A DNA stretch of 64,000 bases from Dulcicalothrix desertica PCC 7102 (GTDB lineage: Bacteria; Cyanobacteriota; Cyanobacteriia; Cyanobacteriales; Nostocaceae): NCBI RefSeq assembly GCF_003991905.1, contig NZ_RSCL01000001.1, forward strand, positions 434,001 through 498,000, read 5' to 3'. The notes beneath the pieces were generated by a model. It did not search any database. It saw only the letters and a list, made by a program, of their open reading frames with translations, and was not told the DNA's origin. A program made the position numbers and the translations under genes. Below, piece after piece: positions 52,048 through 62,147 of this stretch (positions are counted from its first letter, which is position 1; every line of letters begins with the position of its first letter).

Positions 52048-54799
52048 ATTGATTTATAAATCCGCCAATATATTCCCACAAAGGTTTTATTTGGAAGTTT
52101 TCTGCTAAGACTATTATTTTTTGGGCAAAAGGCGCCAAATTCACATCAGTTTCTTTTAATTGATTTGCTTCGTCTATTATTTTATATACATCACCTTGTT
52201 TGGCAATATTGTATAAGTTTGTTAATATCTCCTCTGATGGTAAAATGATGGTGTCAGATTGAATTGGCTGATTTAGAGACTTTTTATTATCGTTAGTGTC
52301 TTGATATACCCACTCAATTAATAAATATTTACCAATGAGTTCAAGCAAAGTCTCTATTTGTACTGGTTTGGGTAAAAACGCATTAGCACCAGCATCTAAA
52401 CTCTTATATTGATCGATTTCAAAAACACTTGCAGAAGAAGCTATAATTATTACGTTGGCAAAATCTTCTGATTGACGTATATTTTGTATTAAGTCAAAGC
52501 CATGCATTACGGGCATTACCAAATCGGTAATAATTAAGTCAGGCGCCAATGAGAAAGCTTTTTCTAATCCTTCTTTACCGTTATCTGCTTCTGCTACTTC
52601 AAAACCAATTGGTTGCAGCAAATTTACAATTACCGAACGATTTTCCCACTTGTCATCAACAACGAGAATTTTTTGCTTTTCTCCTTTATATCCAATAATT
52701 CTACCTTGCGGCGCCACTCTATTACTTTCTGCCCAATTAGGTGCTTCTGGTAATTCCACTTCAAACCAAAAAGTACTTCCTTGCGAGGGTGTACTCTCAA
52801 CTTCAATTTTACTATTCATCAACGAGATAATTTTTAAGCTAATCGCTAACCCTAAACCTGTACCTTCAGATTGTTTTTTAGTATCACCGACTTGCTCAAA
52901 CGGTAAAAATATCTTTTCCAACTGTTCGGGAGTCATCCCTACACCTGTATCTTTAATTTCAAAACGAAATTTAGTTAGTCCTTTACTTGCAGGTGATTGG
53001 TTGATAACATCTATTTTAAAAGTAACTCCTCCAGTGTCGGTAAATTTAATTGCATTGCCAAGCAGGTTAATTAATACTTGACGTAATCGTTTTTCATCTG
53101 CACGCAAACCACTTGGCAATTGTGCATCTGGTTGATAAATAAAAGCAATACCTTTTTGTTCTGCCCGAACACGACAAATTTCAGAAACTCCTTCCAAAAA
53201 AGAAAGAAAGTGAAAATCTACTGGGTGCAATTCCATTTTGCGCGCTTCAATTTTGGAAAGGTCGAGAATATCATTAATTAAAGTCAATAAATGTGAAGCA
53301 CATTGATGGATAATTTCAACACCTTTACTTCCACTGTCTGTTAAAGGTTCTGAACGTCGCAGAATTTGAGAATAACCAAGAATACCATTGAGAGGAGTTC
53401 GCAACTCATGACTCATATTCGCTAGGAACTCACTTTTAGCTTTATTAGCATTGTCTGCAACTTCTTTGGCTGCTTGTAGTTGTTGTGTACGTTCTTCTAC
53501 CCTTGTTTCTAGGACTGCAAAAGAATCGCGTAACTGCTGTGCCATGCGGTTAAATGATTGTCCCAACATGCCAAGTTCATTTACATTTGACTCTAAAACT
53601 TGTTGGTCAAGTTTTCCTGACGCTATAGCTTCTGATGCTTGATTCAAAACTAATATGGGACGGGCAATCCAACGTGATGTATAAATACCTAAAATTGTTG
53701 CTAGAACTAAGGCGCCAAGACACAGCATAATTGTAGTGCGAGTATTGGCGTTGATTTGTGCCATAAAATCAGATTCCGGAACGGCAACCACTACAAGCCA
53801 ATCTAACCCCCACTCATCACGCCAAGGGGTCACTTGAACGAACTGCCGCTGACCATTTTGCATAAACTCAAGATTTTGTGCATCTTTGATTTTATTAAAA
53901 TTACCAAAATTCTGTTGTAAATATTTAGCTGTAGATTGAATTAATTTATCACTACTATCTGTCGCTAAAAGTCTTTTTGGTTTGCCTTCAATAATCTTAA
54001 ACGGTTCTTCTTGACTCGATGATGCTATAAGTAAACCACTACTTTCCAAAATAAAACTTTTTCCTGATAAGCTGACTTTGACTTGACGTAGAAAATCTCT
54101 TATTTGTGTCAAGCGTTGGTCAACATTCATTACTCCAATTAGGTTGTTATTTTTATCGTAGACAGGACGGTTAGCAGAAACTGCTAGAGGAAAGGGAGTT
54201 GTTTCCCACTGATAAACTGGACTCCACATTGGTTTACCAGCTTGCACTGTCTGTGCGAACCAAGCTTCTTTATCAAACTCATAATTCTTATAAATGTCAA
54301 AAACCTTAATCCGATTCCCATTAGAGTTAGTCTCGTAAACATTCAGATCTCTGTTACCCTGTTCCTTTGGAGATATAGAGCTAATTACTGGTTTAGTTGG
54401 GTCTAGATAATATCCGGCGCCTGTAAATTCATATGTTGGAGTTCCAAAACTAACATAGCCAACATTATACAAATTTACTTGCTTCCAGAAGTAATGCCCC
54501 ATCTTTTCCTGATTCTGTGGTTCCAACAACCCCAAGTCCATTGCATCTCCATTGATCTTGGCTAGATGACGAGCAGTATCTAAATAATTATCTAAATGTT
54601 GGTTAATACGTGAACTAACTTCTCCACTTAGTCTTGTCGCAAGCTCATTTACTGCTTTCTGCCCGTTACGCAACGATAAATACCCCGTTAATCCTACTGC
54701 TGCAAAGATTTGTAGGATGAAAGGAACTACAAGTATAAGGCGTAAAGGTAATTTTTTTGATTTACTGCGGTTATTCGCTCGGTTGGGTAGGGATTCCAT
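52046..54799 (-). CDS. Cache-HAMP hybrid sensor histidine kinase with receiver (917 aa)
   Basis: A membrane sensor kinase. TM1 is about residues 20-42 and is followed by a periplasmic dCache domain of about 300 residues ([20 protein letters not shown] is a Cache motif). TM2 is about 355-375. HAMP is about 378-430 with [20 protein letters not shown]. The H-box [15 protein letters not shown] contains H464. The ATPase has N-box [19 protein letters not shown] and [13 protein letters not shown]. The C-terminal receiver has D759 in [13 protein letters not shown] and a short helical tail. It senses an external small ligand. It lies upstream of the receiver-kinase gene by 90 bases, so they may form one phosphorelay. 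Confidence 0.94.
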   Translation of the reverse strand: MESLPNRANNRSKSKKLPLRLILVVPFILQIFAAVGLTGYLSLRNGQKAVNELATRLSGEVSSRINQHLDNYLDTARHLAKINGDAMDLGLLEPQNQEKMGHYFWKQVNLYNVGYVSFGTPTYEFTGAGYYLDPTKPVISSISPKEQGNRDLNVYETNSNGNRIKVFDIYKNYEFDKEAWFAQTVQAGKPMWSPVYQWETTPFPLAVSANRPVYDKNNNLIGVMNVDQRLTQIRDFLRQVKVSLSGKSFILESSGLLIASSSQEEPFKIIEGKPKRLLATDSSDKLIQSTAKYLQQNFGNFNKIKDAQNLEFMQNGQRQFVQVTPWRDEWGLDWLVVVAVPESDFMAQINANTRTTIMLCLGALVLATILGIYTSRWIARPILVLNQASEAIASGKLDQQVLESNVNELGMLGQSFNRMAQQLRDSFAVLETRVEERTQQLQAAKEVADNANKAKSEFLANMSHELRTPLNGILGYSQILRRSEPLTDSGSKGVEIIHQCASHLLTLINDILDLSKIEARKMELHPVDFHFLSFLEGVSEICRVRAEQKGIAFIYQPDAQLPSGLRADEKRLRQVLINLLGNAIKFTDTGGVTFKIDVINQSPASKGLTKFRFEIKDTGVGMTPEQLEKIFLPFEQVGDTKKQSEGTGLGLAISLKIISLMNSKIEVESTPSQGSTFWFEVELPEAPNWAESNRVAPQGRIIGYKGEKQKILVVDDKWENRSVIVNLLQPIGFEVAEADNGKEGLEKAFSLAPDLIITDLVMPVMHGFDLIQNIRQSEDFANVIIIASSASVFEIDQYKSLDAGANAFLPKPVQIETLLELIGKYLLIEWVYQDTNDNKKSLNQPIQSDTIILPSEEILTNLYNIAKQGDVYKIIDEANQLKETDVNLAPFAQKIIVLAENFQIKPLWEYIGGFINQ

Positions 54800-54933
54800 A
54801 ACTCAGGAGAATGTTTTTTGCTACTAGACTATTCAAAACCAAATATATAAATTTGAGGTGATGTAACACCTGTTCTATAGTTAAAAGAGGCGCCACACCA
54901 CCATCAAATTTGATAGAGGTCTATAAAGAATTT

Positions 54934-55389
54934 TTACTCTTCTTCTTCGTCTTCTCCGAACAATTCGTCTAAAATCTCAGATGAGCGTGAGTCAGAGATT
55001 TTTAAGGCTTTTTGAAGGTCGTTGATATATTCTTCTTCATTTGAAGGAACTTCACCATCAACTGCAACAACACAAACTGCGGTGATATAAGCAACTTCTC
55101 TATCTTCTTTGCTATCTAACGATGCAATTGCTAGTTCTATTGCACCTGCTACACCTGAGTGCTCGTAAACTTCCATTGCTGAGTCTACTAAGCTTTGTAA
55201 TTCTTCTTCTGAGTATTCTTCAAATTCTGATGTGCTACAAAGCATTTCGCATAGAGCTTCGCTTTCTTCTGCGCTCAAACCTTCTTCATCTGCAAACGCT
55301 GAAAAAATACCAATTATTGCTATAGCTACATCTGTCTCAAGTGCAACTTGGTTTACGCTGCGACCACCGGAAAAACTTGGCTTAGGCAT
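54934..55389 (-). CDS. TerB-like acidic helical protein (151 aa)
   Basis: A 151-residue, strongly acidic all-helical protein: DVAIAIIGIFSAFADEEGL, then SAEESEALCEMLCSTSEF and ITAVCVVAVDGEVPSNEEEY. The repeated A-x-D-G/E-x-(V/L)-S/P-x-E-E motif is that of TerB/tellurite-resistance-like domains. The C-terminus is DELFGEDEEEE. Role unknown; TerB proteins take part in stress and metal responses. Stands alone; ATG 55389. Confidence 0.8.
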   Translation of the reverse strand: MPKPSFSGGRSVNQVALETDVAIAIIGIFSAFADEEGLSAEESEALCEMLCSTSEFEEYSEEELQSLVDSAMEVYEHSGVAGAIELAIASLDSKEDREVAYITAVCVVAVDGEVPSNEEEYINDLQKALKISDSRSSEILDELFGEDEEEE

Positions 55390-55616
55390 GATTTTCTTCT
55401 CGATATGTGTTTACTGTGGTTGGCAATTAGTTTTGTTAAAACCTCTTGCTGGACTTAGGATTCCCAAAAAACACACCAAAATCACACTCATCTTAAACTT
55501 TTTTGCGACTGGCGCCGCCGAGAAGTGATGCTAAAGCAATATCTAAAATAATTTGTAAATTTTTATATCTTTTATGGGAAATATATAGTTAAACATATGT
55601 ACTTAAAATCAGATTG

Positions 55617-58070
55617 ATGTATAAAATAACACATTTAATTCCCACTTTCCTTGTTTTGCTTTTTCCTGCAATGTCAATCGCGCAAGTTATTCCTGATGCT
55701 AGTGTCGGTAGTATCGTAACGCCAAATCAGCTAATTAATGGGATTTTAAGTGAACGGATAGATGGTGGAGCAAAGAGTAGTAGTAATTTATTCCACAGTT
55801 TTAGCGAGTTTAATACGGGAGCAGGAAGAAGCGTTTACTTTTCTAATCCAATAGATGTAACAAACATCTTTACACGAGTTACAGGAAATAACGCTTCTAG
55901 TATTAACGGTACTCTTGGTGTTCTGGGTGATGCGAATTTGTTTTTGATGAATCCTAATGGCATTGTATTTGGTGCGAGTGGAAAGTTAGATGTGAAGGGG
56001 TCGTTTTTAGGCACAACGGCAACTAGTATTAATTTTGCTGATGGCACACAGTATAGCGCTACTAGCAGCCAACTGAACCCTGTGTTAACCGTAAGTGTAC
56101 CTGTGGGATTAGGGTTTGGCAGTAATCCTGTGGCAATTAGAGTTAATGGTGCAGGTCATAATCTCACTTATCAACAGTTACCTGGCCAAGCTTTTCCACC
56201 TTTTCAACGAGAAACTAATGCAAATGGGTTAGCTGTAAAACCTGGAAAAACATTGGCGTTAGTTGGAGGGGATATTTCTTTAGAAGGTGGTCAACTCCTT
56301 GCTGAAATGGGACGTGTAGAGTTGGGAAGTGTTGCTGGGGGAAATGTAGATTTAGGTTCGACTTCGACAGGGTTTGGGCTTAGTTATGCTGGAGTTTCTG
56401 AGTTTCGGGATATTGCATTATCGCAAAAATCATTGATAGATGCCAGCGAATCTAGTGGTGATGGTGGTATTTATATTTCTGGAAGGCAAATAAGTTTGAC
56501 TGATGGGTCTTTAGGTTTGATTCAAACAGGAACTTCACAGGCGTCGGCAGGTATCATTGCTGTGAATGCCTCAGAATTAATCAAGCTTACAGGTGCAACT
56601 ACAGATGGAAGAATTCGTACTCAACTAACCTCGGAAACAACAACATCAGCAGCTAGTGGGAAGATTCAAGTTTCTACTAAGGATTTGATATTTCAAGGAG
56701 GTGGGCAAGTTTCCACAAGAACTTTTGCAACTGGGAAAGGTGGCGATGCGGTTATTAATGCCTCAAATTCTATAATCGCTGATGGTTCTGCAGTTTCCAA
56801 TCCTCGTTTCTTTAGTGGCGCCTTTTTGACTGTGAATGGTAGAACTGCTACAGGTGGTGCTGGAGATTTGACTATATCAACCAAACAATTTACCGCTTCA
56901 AATGGCACCCTTTTCTCGACAGCATCTTTTGGTGGTGGCGCCGGGGGAAATTTCGTACTCAATGCAGAGGATATAAAACTTTCTGGTAAAGACCCTGTTT
57001 TTGATGGGCCAACTGATTTAAGGGTTGGTAGTTCTGGTGTAGGTGATGGTGGCAGTTTAATTGTCAATACTCAGCAATTAACTTTACAGGAAGGAGCAAG
57101 AATTAATGCTGCTACAACAGGAAGTGGAAATGCTGGAAGTGTAACAATTAATGCATCTAAACTTGTTGATGTCCGTGGAGGCACTATCACCTCATCAGCA
57201 GTTTTTGGTGATGTTCGTACAGTTATAAATGGTTATGAATCAATTCCCACTGGAAAAGCTGGAGGAATAAAAATTAATTCTGACCGTTTATTGGTTCGAG
57301 ATGGGGGAATAGTCACTGTTACTAATAATGGACCAACTAATGCTGGCGTCTTGGAAATAAATGCTAGATCGGTGCTGCTTGATAATAAAGGAAGCTTGTC
57401 TGCTACGACTAGATTGGGTGAGGGTGGCAATATATTTTTAGATGCAAATACTTTGATTATGCGTCGCAATAGTACTATGACCACTAGTGCTGGGGGTACG
57501 GGTGATGGTGGAAACATCTATTTGAATGTTAAAGCGATAACGCAACTTGAAAACAGTGATATTACTGCAAATGCTATTCAAGGTCGAGGTGGCAATATTA
57601 ATATTAATACCCAAGGCATTTTCCGTTCCAACGATAGTGATATTAATGCTACTAGTGAACTTGGAATTAATGGGGAAATCAATATCACCACCTTAGATGT
57701 TAAACAAGATAGTTCGCTTCGAGAGCAAGCATCAAATTTTGTAAATACAGACAATATTGTTTCGTCTAGTTGCTTGGCGAATCGTAATCAACAACAGGGA
57801 CGTTTTGTTGTTTCAGGTAATGGTGGTATTGCCGAAAATCCCAACGATTCTGATTTACCTTATCAATTAATACAAGTTGAGTCTACAATACCTTTTGCAA
57901 ATAGTTCATCAGTTGTACCAACAATATCAACTAATTCAAAATGGAAAGTTGGCGACCCTATCACAGAAGCAACGTTATTAGTTCGTACAACTTCTGGTAA
58001 GGTGTTATTACAATCGGCAAGTGTGGCGCCTGATATTGGTTTGCAGCAGAATTTGATTTGCCAGATGTAA
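55617..58070 (+). CDS. Two-partner-secretion adhesin, filamentous hemagglutinin N-terminal domain (TpsA)
   Basis: An 817-residue exported protein with a signal peptide (THLIPTFLVLLFPAMSIAQ). The TPS domain (about 25-290) has GRSVYFSNPIDVTNIFTRVT, then ANLFLMNPNGIVFGASGKLD with the NPNG motif. A right-handed beta-helix of imperfect repeats follows (G-DGG-I-x-G-x-I-x-L pattern) to about 720, then a C-terminal region with a Cys pair. It is secreted by a TpsB outer-membrane porin, which is not in this window. It may function in adhesion, biofilm or competition. ATG 55617 is chosen over TTG 55614. Confidence 0.93.
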   Translation: MYKITHLIPTFLVLLFPAMSIAQVIPDASVGSIVTPNQLINGILSERIDGGAKSSSNLFHSFSEFNTGAGRSVYFSNPIDVTNIFTRVTGNNASSINGTLGVLGDANLFLMNPNGIVFGASGKLDVKGSFLGTTATSINFADGTQYSATSSQLNPVLTVSVPVGLGFGSNPVAIRVNGAGHNLTYQQLPGQAFPPFQRETNANGLAVKPGKTLALVGGDISLEGGQLLAEMGRVELGSVAGGNVDLGSTSTGFGLSYAGVSEFRDIALSQKSLIDASESSGDGGIYISGRQISLTDGSLGLIQTGTSQASAGIIAVNASELIKLTGATTDGRIRTQLTSETTTSAASGKIQVSTKDLIFQGGGQVSTRTFATGKGGDAVINASNSIIADGSAVSNPRFFSGAFLTVNGRTATGGAGDLTISTKQFTASNGTLFSTASFGGGAGGNFVLNAEDIKLSGKDPVFDGPTDLRVGSSGVGDGGSLIVNTQQLTLQEGARINAATTGSGNAGSVTINASKLVDVRGGTITSSAVFGDVRTVINGYESIPTGKAGGIKINSDRLLVRDGGIVTVTNNGPTNAGVLEINARSVLLDNKGSLSATTRLGEGGNIFLDANTLIMRRNSTMTTSAGGTGDGGNIYLNVKAITQLENSDITANAIQGRGGNININTQGIFRSNDSDINATSELGINGEINITTLDVKQDSSLREQASNFVNTDNIVSSSCLANRNQQQGRFVVSGNGGIAENPNDSDLPYQLIQVESTIPFANSSSVVPTISTNSKWKVGDPITEATLLVRTTSGKVLLQSASVAPDIGLQQNLICQM

Positions 58071-58084
58071 GGGTAAATTGTGTA

Positions 58085-58114
58085 GGGGCAGGCAGGGATG
58101 CCTGCTCCACAAGA
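58085..58114. repeat. GGGCA/TGCCC hairpin repeat between tpsA and glgA
   Basis: GGGGCAGGCAGGGATGCCTG followed by CTCCACAAG. It lies between two convergent genes and could end both transcripts. Confidence 0.8.
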
Positions 58115-58137
58115 TGATTGTAATATATTTGTATTTA

Positions 58138-59589
58138 TTAGCTGGGGCTGGCAACTGCTTCTTGTACCTCGGTTACTTCTTGTTGCTGTGTTTGCTCCTC
58201 TATAATTTCTTCTTCGGGTAAACCTAGTATGGAGCGGTACAATTTTATGTATTGCTTTGCTGATTGATACCAACTAAAGTCTTGCTGCATTGCACGTTGC
58301 TGTAATGCTTGCCATTGGGGTTTGTAGCGGAAACCTTCCCACGCACGTATTAAACAAGTATATAAGTCTAATGGTTCGTAGCGGTCGAAACAGTAACCTG
58401 TACCAGTTTGATTCATTGGCTCATGATGTTTTACTGTGTCTACTAGTCCTCCTGTACGACGCACAATAGGAATCGAACCGTAGCGTAATGCCATCATTTG
58501 ACTAATACCGCAGGGTTCAAAACGACTTGGCATCAAAAATCCATCACTACCTGCATAAATGCGTCGTGCTAATGCATCGTTGTAAAGTAAGTAGGTGGCT
58601 ACCCTTCCTGGAAAACGCGATGCCATTTGCCACATTTGGCTTTCATAATTTCTATCGCCTGTGCCTAATAGTACTATTTGAGAATCGGTATAAGATAATA
58701 GTTTTTCAAGGATTTGTAATACTATATCTATTCCTTTTTGCTCGACTAGGCGTGTTACCATACCAATTAAAAAGGCATTTTTGTTAACTTCTAAGCCAAC
58801 TTCTTCTTGCAATGCGACTTTATTTTTGTTGCGCTTCTTTAAAGTTTCGGGAGTGAAGTTTTCAGGTATATATTTATCTGTTTTGGGGTCAAATACTTCA
58901 GTATCTATACCGTTTAAAATACCAGATAATCTGCCGCTTATGAATGATAACAATCCTTCTATCTTTTCGCCGTAAGCTGCTGTTTTTATTTGCTCGGCAT
59001 AAGTTGGAGATACAGTATTTACTCTATCTGCAAATTGCACTGCTGCTGCCATGACGTTATGTCCTTGCATATACCACGGACACCAAGTTACTTTTTCTAA
59101 GTAACCACGCCACGGCCCTTGATAAGCTAGGTTATGAATTGTAAATACAGTACTAATATCTGGTGATTGGTGCATCCACACGGGTATCATGCCTGTATGC
59201 CAATCGTGACAGTGGACAATTTCAGGTTTCCAATAGTTCCAACAAAATTCTGCGGCGCCGTTAGAAAAGAAAGTAAACCGCCAAGCTTCATCTTCACCCC
59301 CATAAACACGACGAGGGTCAAAAGCTGGATGTCCAAATAAATATAACGGAACATCAGTACCAGGTAACACACTTTCGTAAACATGAAAGTCTTGAAACAT
59401 GGCGTTACCTTGCCAAACTGGTTCAGAGGGAATTTCCATTTTGTCAGCTAAAAAGCCGTAATAAGGCAAAAATATCCTGACATCATGCCCCATCTTTCTC
59501 AAAATTTTTGGTAATGCCCCGACGACATCGCCCATTCCGCCGATTTTGGCTACTGGCGCCGCTTCTGCTGCTACAAATAAAATCCGCAT
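58138..59589 (-). CDS. glgA: Glycogen synthase (ADP-glucose)
   Basis: A 483-residue GT5 glucosyltransferase that extends glycogen from ADP-glucose. The ADP-glucose motif K-x-GG is at K15 ([18 protein letters not shown]). The acceptor part [30 protein letters not shown] and [20 protein letters not shown] with the RTGGLVDTV end are all standard. The C-terminus has a Glu/Gln-rich tail ([16 protein letters not shown]), often seen in filamentous cyanobacteria. Full length. Confidence 0.97.
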   Translation of the reverse strand: MRILFVAAEAAPVAKIGGMGDVVGALPKILRKMGHDVRIFLPYYGFLADKMEIPSEPVWQGNAMFQDFHVYESVLPGTDVPLYLFGHPAFDPRRVYGGEDEAWRFTFFSNGAAEFCWNYWKPEIVHCHDWHTGMIPVWMHQSPDISTVFTIHNLAYQGPWRGYLEKVTWCPWYMQGHNVMAAAVQFADRVNTVSPTYAEQIKTAAYGEKIEGLLSFISGRLSGILNGIDTEVFDPKTDKYIPENFTPETLKKRNKNKVALQEEVGLEVNKNAFLIGMVTRLVEQKGIDIVLQILEKLLSYTDSQIVLLGTGDRNYESQMWQMASRFPGRVATYLLYNDALARRIYAGSDGFLMPSRFEPCGISQMMALRYGSIPIVRRTGGLVDTVKHHEPMNQTGTGYCFDRYEPLDLYTCLIRAWEGFRYKPQWQALQQRAMQQDFSWYQSAKQYIKLYRSILGLPEEEIIEEQTQQQEVTEVQEAVASPS

Positions 59590-59607
59590 GTTTATTTCGC
59601 CATGAAT

Positions 59608-59635
59608 GTAGAGACCGAATTAATTCGGTCTCTAC
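59608..59635. repeat. GAGACCGAATT palindrome repeat between glgA and hemC
   Basis: Arms GTAGAGACCGAATT / AATTCGGTCTCTAC form a perfect 14-bp palindrome, a sequence variant of the GAGACGCG family with compensating changes in both arms. That pattern suggests selection or copying for a paired structure. A half copy lies near 3279. Confidence 0.85.
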
Positions 59636-59652
59636 GTGAACAAATTTGGTGA

Positions 59653-60624
59653 TTATGATCCACGTTGAACGGTTTGGAAGATTTCTTCGAGAATTGGTTG
59701 GGCGCCTTGACTACGTAAAAGGTCTGCCAATTGTGTTCCTAATTTTTCGGCATCTTCACAAGCACCGGAGACGCTATCTTTTACAAATCTTTGACCATCA
59801 ACGCTGGCGACAATTCCAGAAAGGGTAAGTGTGTTACCAGTTATTTCAGTGTTTACACCGATAGGAACTTGACAACCACCTTCTAAATCACGTAAAAACG
59901 CACGTTCGGCAAGACAACGGTCTCTTGTTTTCGGATGTTCGATTGCTTTGAGCATCGATATTAAATCAGTATCCGAAGCTCGACACTCGATACCTAATGC
60001 ACCTTGACCTACTGCGTGAAGTGATATTTCTTTGGGTAATACTTGGTGTACACGGTCACCCATCCCTAAGCGCTCTAAACCCGCTACAGCTAAAATTAGC
60101 GCGTCGTACTCACCTGCGTCTAATTTTGCTAAACGAGTATTCAAATTACCACGCACGTCTTTAAATTCTAAATGCGGGAAATGATGACGCAATTGTGCTA
60201 ACCGTCGCAGCGATGAAGAACCAATTATGGCGCCTTCTGGTAGTGTATCAATTTGTTTATCTTTATATTTTTCGTGAACAACCAAAGCATCAGCAGGATT
60301 TTCTCGCTCGGTTATTGCTGCTAGTGCCAAACCTTCGGGTAAACGAGTTGGCAAATCTTTGAGCGAGTGAACCGCAAAGTCAATCTCCTGATTTATCATC
60401 CCCAGTTCGAGTTCTTTCGTAAAAAGTCCTTTGTCACCAATTTTTGCTAAAGCTACATCAAGAATTTTGTCTCCTTGAGTTGCCATTGTGTGAACTTCAA
60501 ACTTTATTTCTGGAAAGCTCTTCTGGAGTTGTTCTTGTACCCAGTACGTTTGCACCAGGGCTAGTTGACTTTTACGAGAACCAATGCGAATTGTACGTTG
60601 GGGACTGGAAACAACAGATGTCAT
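59653..60624 (-). CDS. hemC: Porphobilinogen deaminase (hydroxymethylbilane synthase)
   Basis: A 323-residue enzyme that joins four porphobilinogens to hydroxymethylbilane for heme, chlorophyll and phycobilins. [19 protein letters not shown] is at the start, and [17 protein letters not shown] and [11 protein letters not shown] line the active site. The dipyrromethane cofactor is bound by Cys 246-251 in [11 protein letters not shown] (C251 by my count). ATG 60624 is preferred over TTG 60639. Complete. Confidence 0.96.
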   Translation of the reverse strand: MTSVVSSPQRTIRIGSRKSQLALVQTYWVQEQLQKSFPEIKFEVHTMATQGDKILDVALAKIGDKGLFTKELELGMINQEIDFAVHSLKDLPTRLPEGLALAAITERENPADALVVHEKYKDKQIDTLPEGAIIGSSSLRRLAQLRHHFPHLEFKDVRGNLNTRLAKLDAGEYDALILAVAGLERLGMGDRVHQVLPKEISLHAVGQGALGIECRASDTDLISMLKAIEHPKTRDRCLAERAFLRDLEGGCQVPIGVNTEITGNTLTLSGIVASVDGQRFVKDSVSGACEDAEKLGTQLADLLRSQGAQPILEEIFQTVQRGS

Positions 60625-61117
60625 AAAGCAGTTTATCAAAACAGGAGACTAGTTACTGATCTAGACTACCGCAGTGAATGCCCCATTTGAGCTATGCCTT
60701 GTGGATTTGAGACAAGTTTGTTTTTGACGTTTTAATATATCTTTACGAAGTAACGTTAAATAACCGCACTTAGTGCTTCAAAAATGTATACATTGTAAAG
60801 TAATATGTCTGGCATAATTTGGCTGAAAACCAAGTTAGGTAATGAATTCTGGCTATAAAAGCTAGAGATAAGGCTTTCGCTGCTACACTTAACCAATGTT
60901 TATAAAAGTTAACTCATGATGATCCCCCCTAGCCCCCCTTGATAAGGGGGGAATAAGAGATAATTCTTAGCCCCCCTTAATAAGGGGGTTGGGGGGATCA
61001 ATTAGTTCAGCAATAAGGATGAACATCAAACCTATCGGTAGAAGGAAGACTAAGCGCTCTATATAGGTAAATAATGTTTTTATATTTAATTAAGTAATTA
61101 TATTCTTAAAATATCCT
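60625..61117. other. Non-coding stretch with a large CCCCCC inverted repeat
   Basis: At 60921-60999, GATCCCCCCTAGCCCCCC and TTGATAAGGGGGG are mirrored by TTAATAAGGGGG and TTGGGGGGATC, giving nested hairpins with an outer 10-bp arm. It is typical of the dispersed GC-rich repeats of filamentous cyanobacteria. The flanks are AT-rich, with the hemC promoter on the left and that of the lipid kinase on the right. No gene. Confidence 0.7.
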
Positions 61118-62074
61118 ATGAGCCGTTCAGCTTGTCTTATATTTAACCCGGTTGCGGGTCAAGGAAACCCAGAGTCTGAACTAGCACAGATTCGTTCGAT
61201 TTTAGAACCTGAAATAAATCTTGATATTCAATTAACTACAAAAGAAGTTGGTGCCGATGAACTTGCAGCAGAAGCAGTAAAGCGTGGAGTTGAAGCAATT
61301 ATTGCGTCTGGAGGAGATGGGACGCTTAGTGCTGCTGCTGAAGCTGTTATTGGTACTGATATTAAATTTGGGATAATATCGCGCGGTACTGCAAATGCTT
61401 TTGCCAATGCATTGGGAATTCCTGACACAATTCCAGGCGCCTGCGAAGTTATTTTACAAGGATTAACTCGGACAATTGATGCAGCTAATTGTAATGGGCG
61501 CCCAATGGTGTTGCTAGCAGGTATTGGGTTTGAAGCTGACGCAGTTGAAGCTGCTGACCGGGAATCTAAAAATCGTTTGGGTGTAATGGCGTATATACTC
61601 GCAGGGTTAAAGGAGTTGCGACAGTTAGAAAGTTTTGACGTTGAAATTGAGACTGACGATAAGATAGTTAAGACAACTGCATCAGCAGTTACCGTTGCTA
61701 ATGCCGCACCCCCAACGTCTATACTTGCTCAAGGTTCAGCTGGTATTATTGTAGATGATGGCTTGCTTGATATGACAATTGTGGCGCCTGCAACAAAAAC
61801 CGCCGCCATCGCAACAGCCATTCATCTGTTTCAAACTGCATCTTCTGGTAATGGCGCCGAACGCGATGATGTAGGTTACATGCGTGCGAAGCAATTTAAA
61901 ATTACAACTAATCCTCCTCAAAAAGTAGTTATTGATGGGGAAGTCATGGAAGCAGGACCAGCTGAGATTAGGTGTCTTCCTAAAGCTATACAAATCTTTG
62001 TTCCTACCGTCGATGAGCCAGAACCAATGGAAAAACTGGAAGGATTACCTAATTTGGTAATTGAAGAAAAGTAG
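61118..62074 (+). CDS. Diacylglycerol/lipid kinase family protein (DagK/YegS type)
   Basis: A 318-residue soluble kinase. FNPVAGQGNPESELAQI near the start, IIASGGDGTLSAAAEAVI with the GGDGT nucleotide motif (about 66-74) and ISRGTANAFANALGIP define the DAGK catalytic fold. The C-terminal domain has LLAGIGFEADAVEAADRES and an end like QKVVIDGEVMEAGPAEI. The substrate may be a lipid alcohol such as diacylglycerol or a sphingoid. Followed 73 bases later by the metallophosphoesterase gene on the same strand, possibly co-transcribed. Confidence 0.93.
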   Translation: MSRSACLIFNPVAGQGNPESELAQIRSILEPEINLDIQLTTKEVGADELAAEAVKRGVEAIIASGGDGTLSAAAEAVIGTDIKFGIISRGTANAFANALGIPDTIPGACEVILQGLTRTIDAANCNGRPMVLLAGIGFEADAVEAADRESKNRLGVMAYILAGLKELRQLESFDVEIETDDKIVKTTASAVTVANAAPPTSILAQGSAGIIVDDGLLDMTIVAPATKTAAIATAIHLFQTASSGNGAERDDVGYMRAKQFKITTNPPQKVVIDGEVMEAGPAEIRCLPKAIQIFVPTVDEPEPMEKLEGLPNLVIEEK

Positions 62075-62147
62075 GAAAATAATAATGGGGAATTTTTGCT
62101 GGTTCGCTCATAACCCCATTTTATTCTTAAAGTAGCTACTTGTAATT

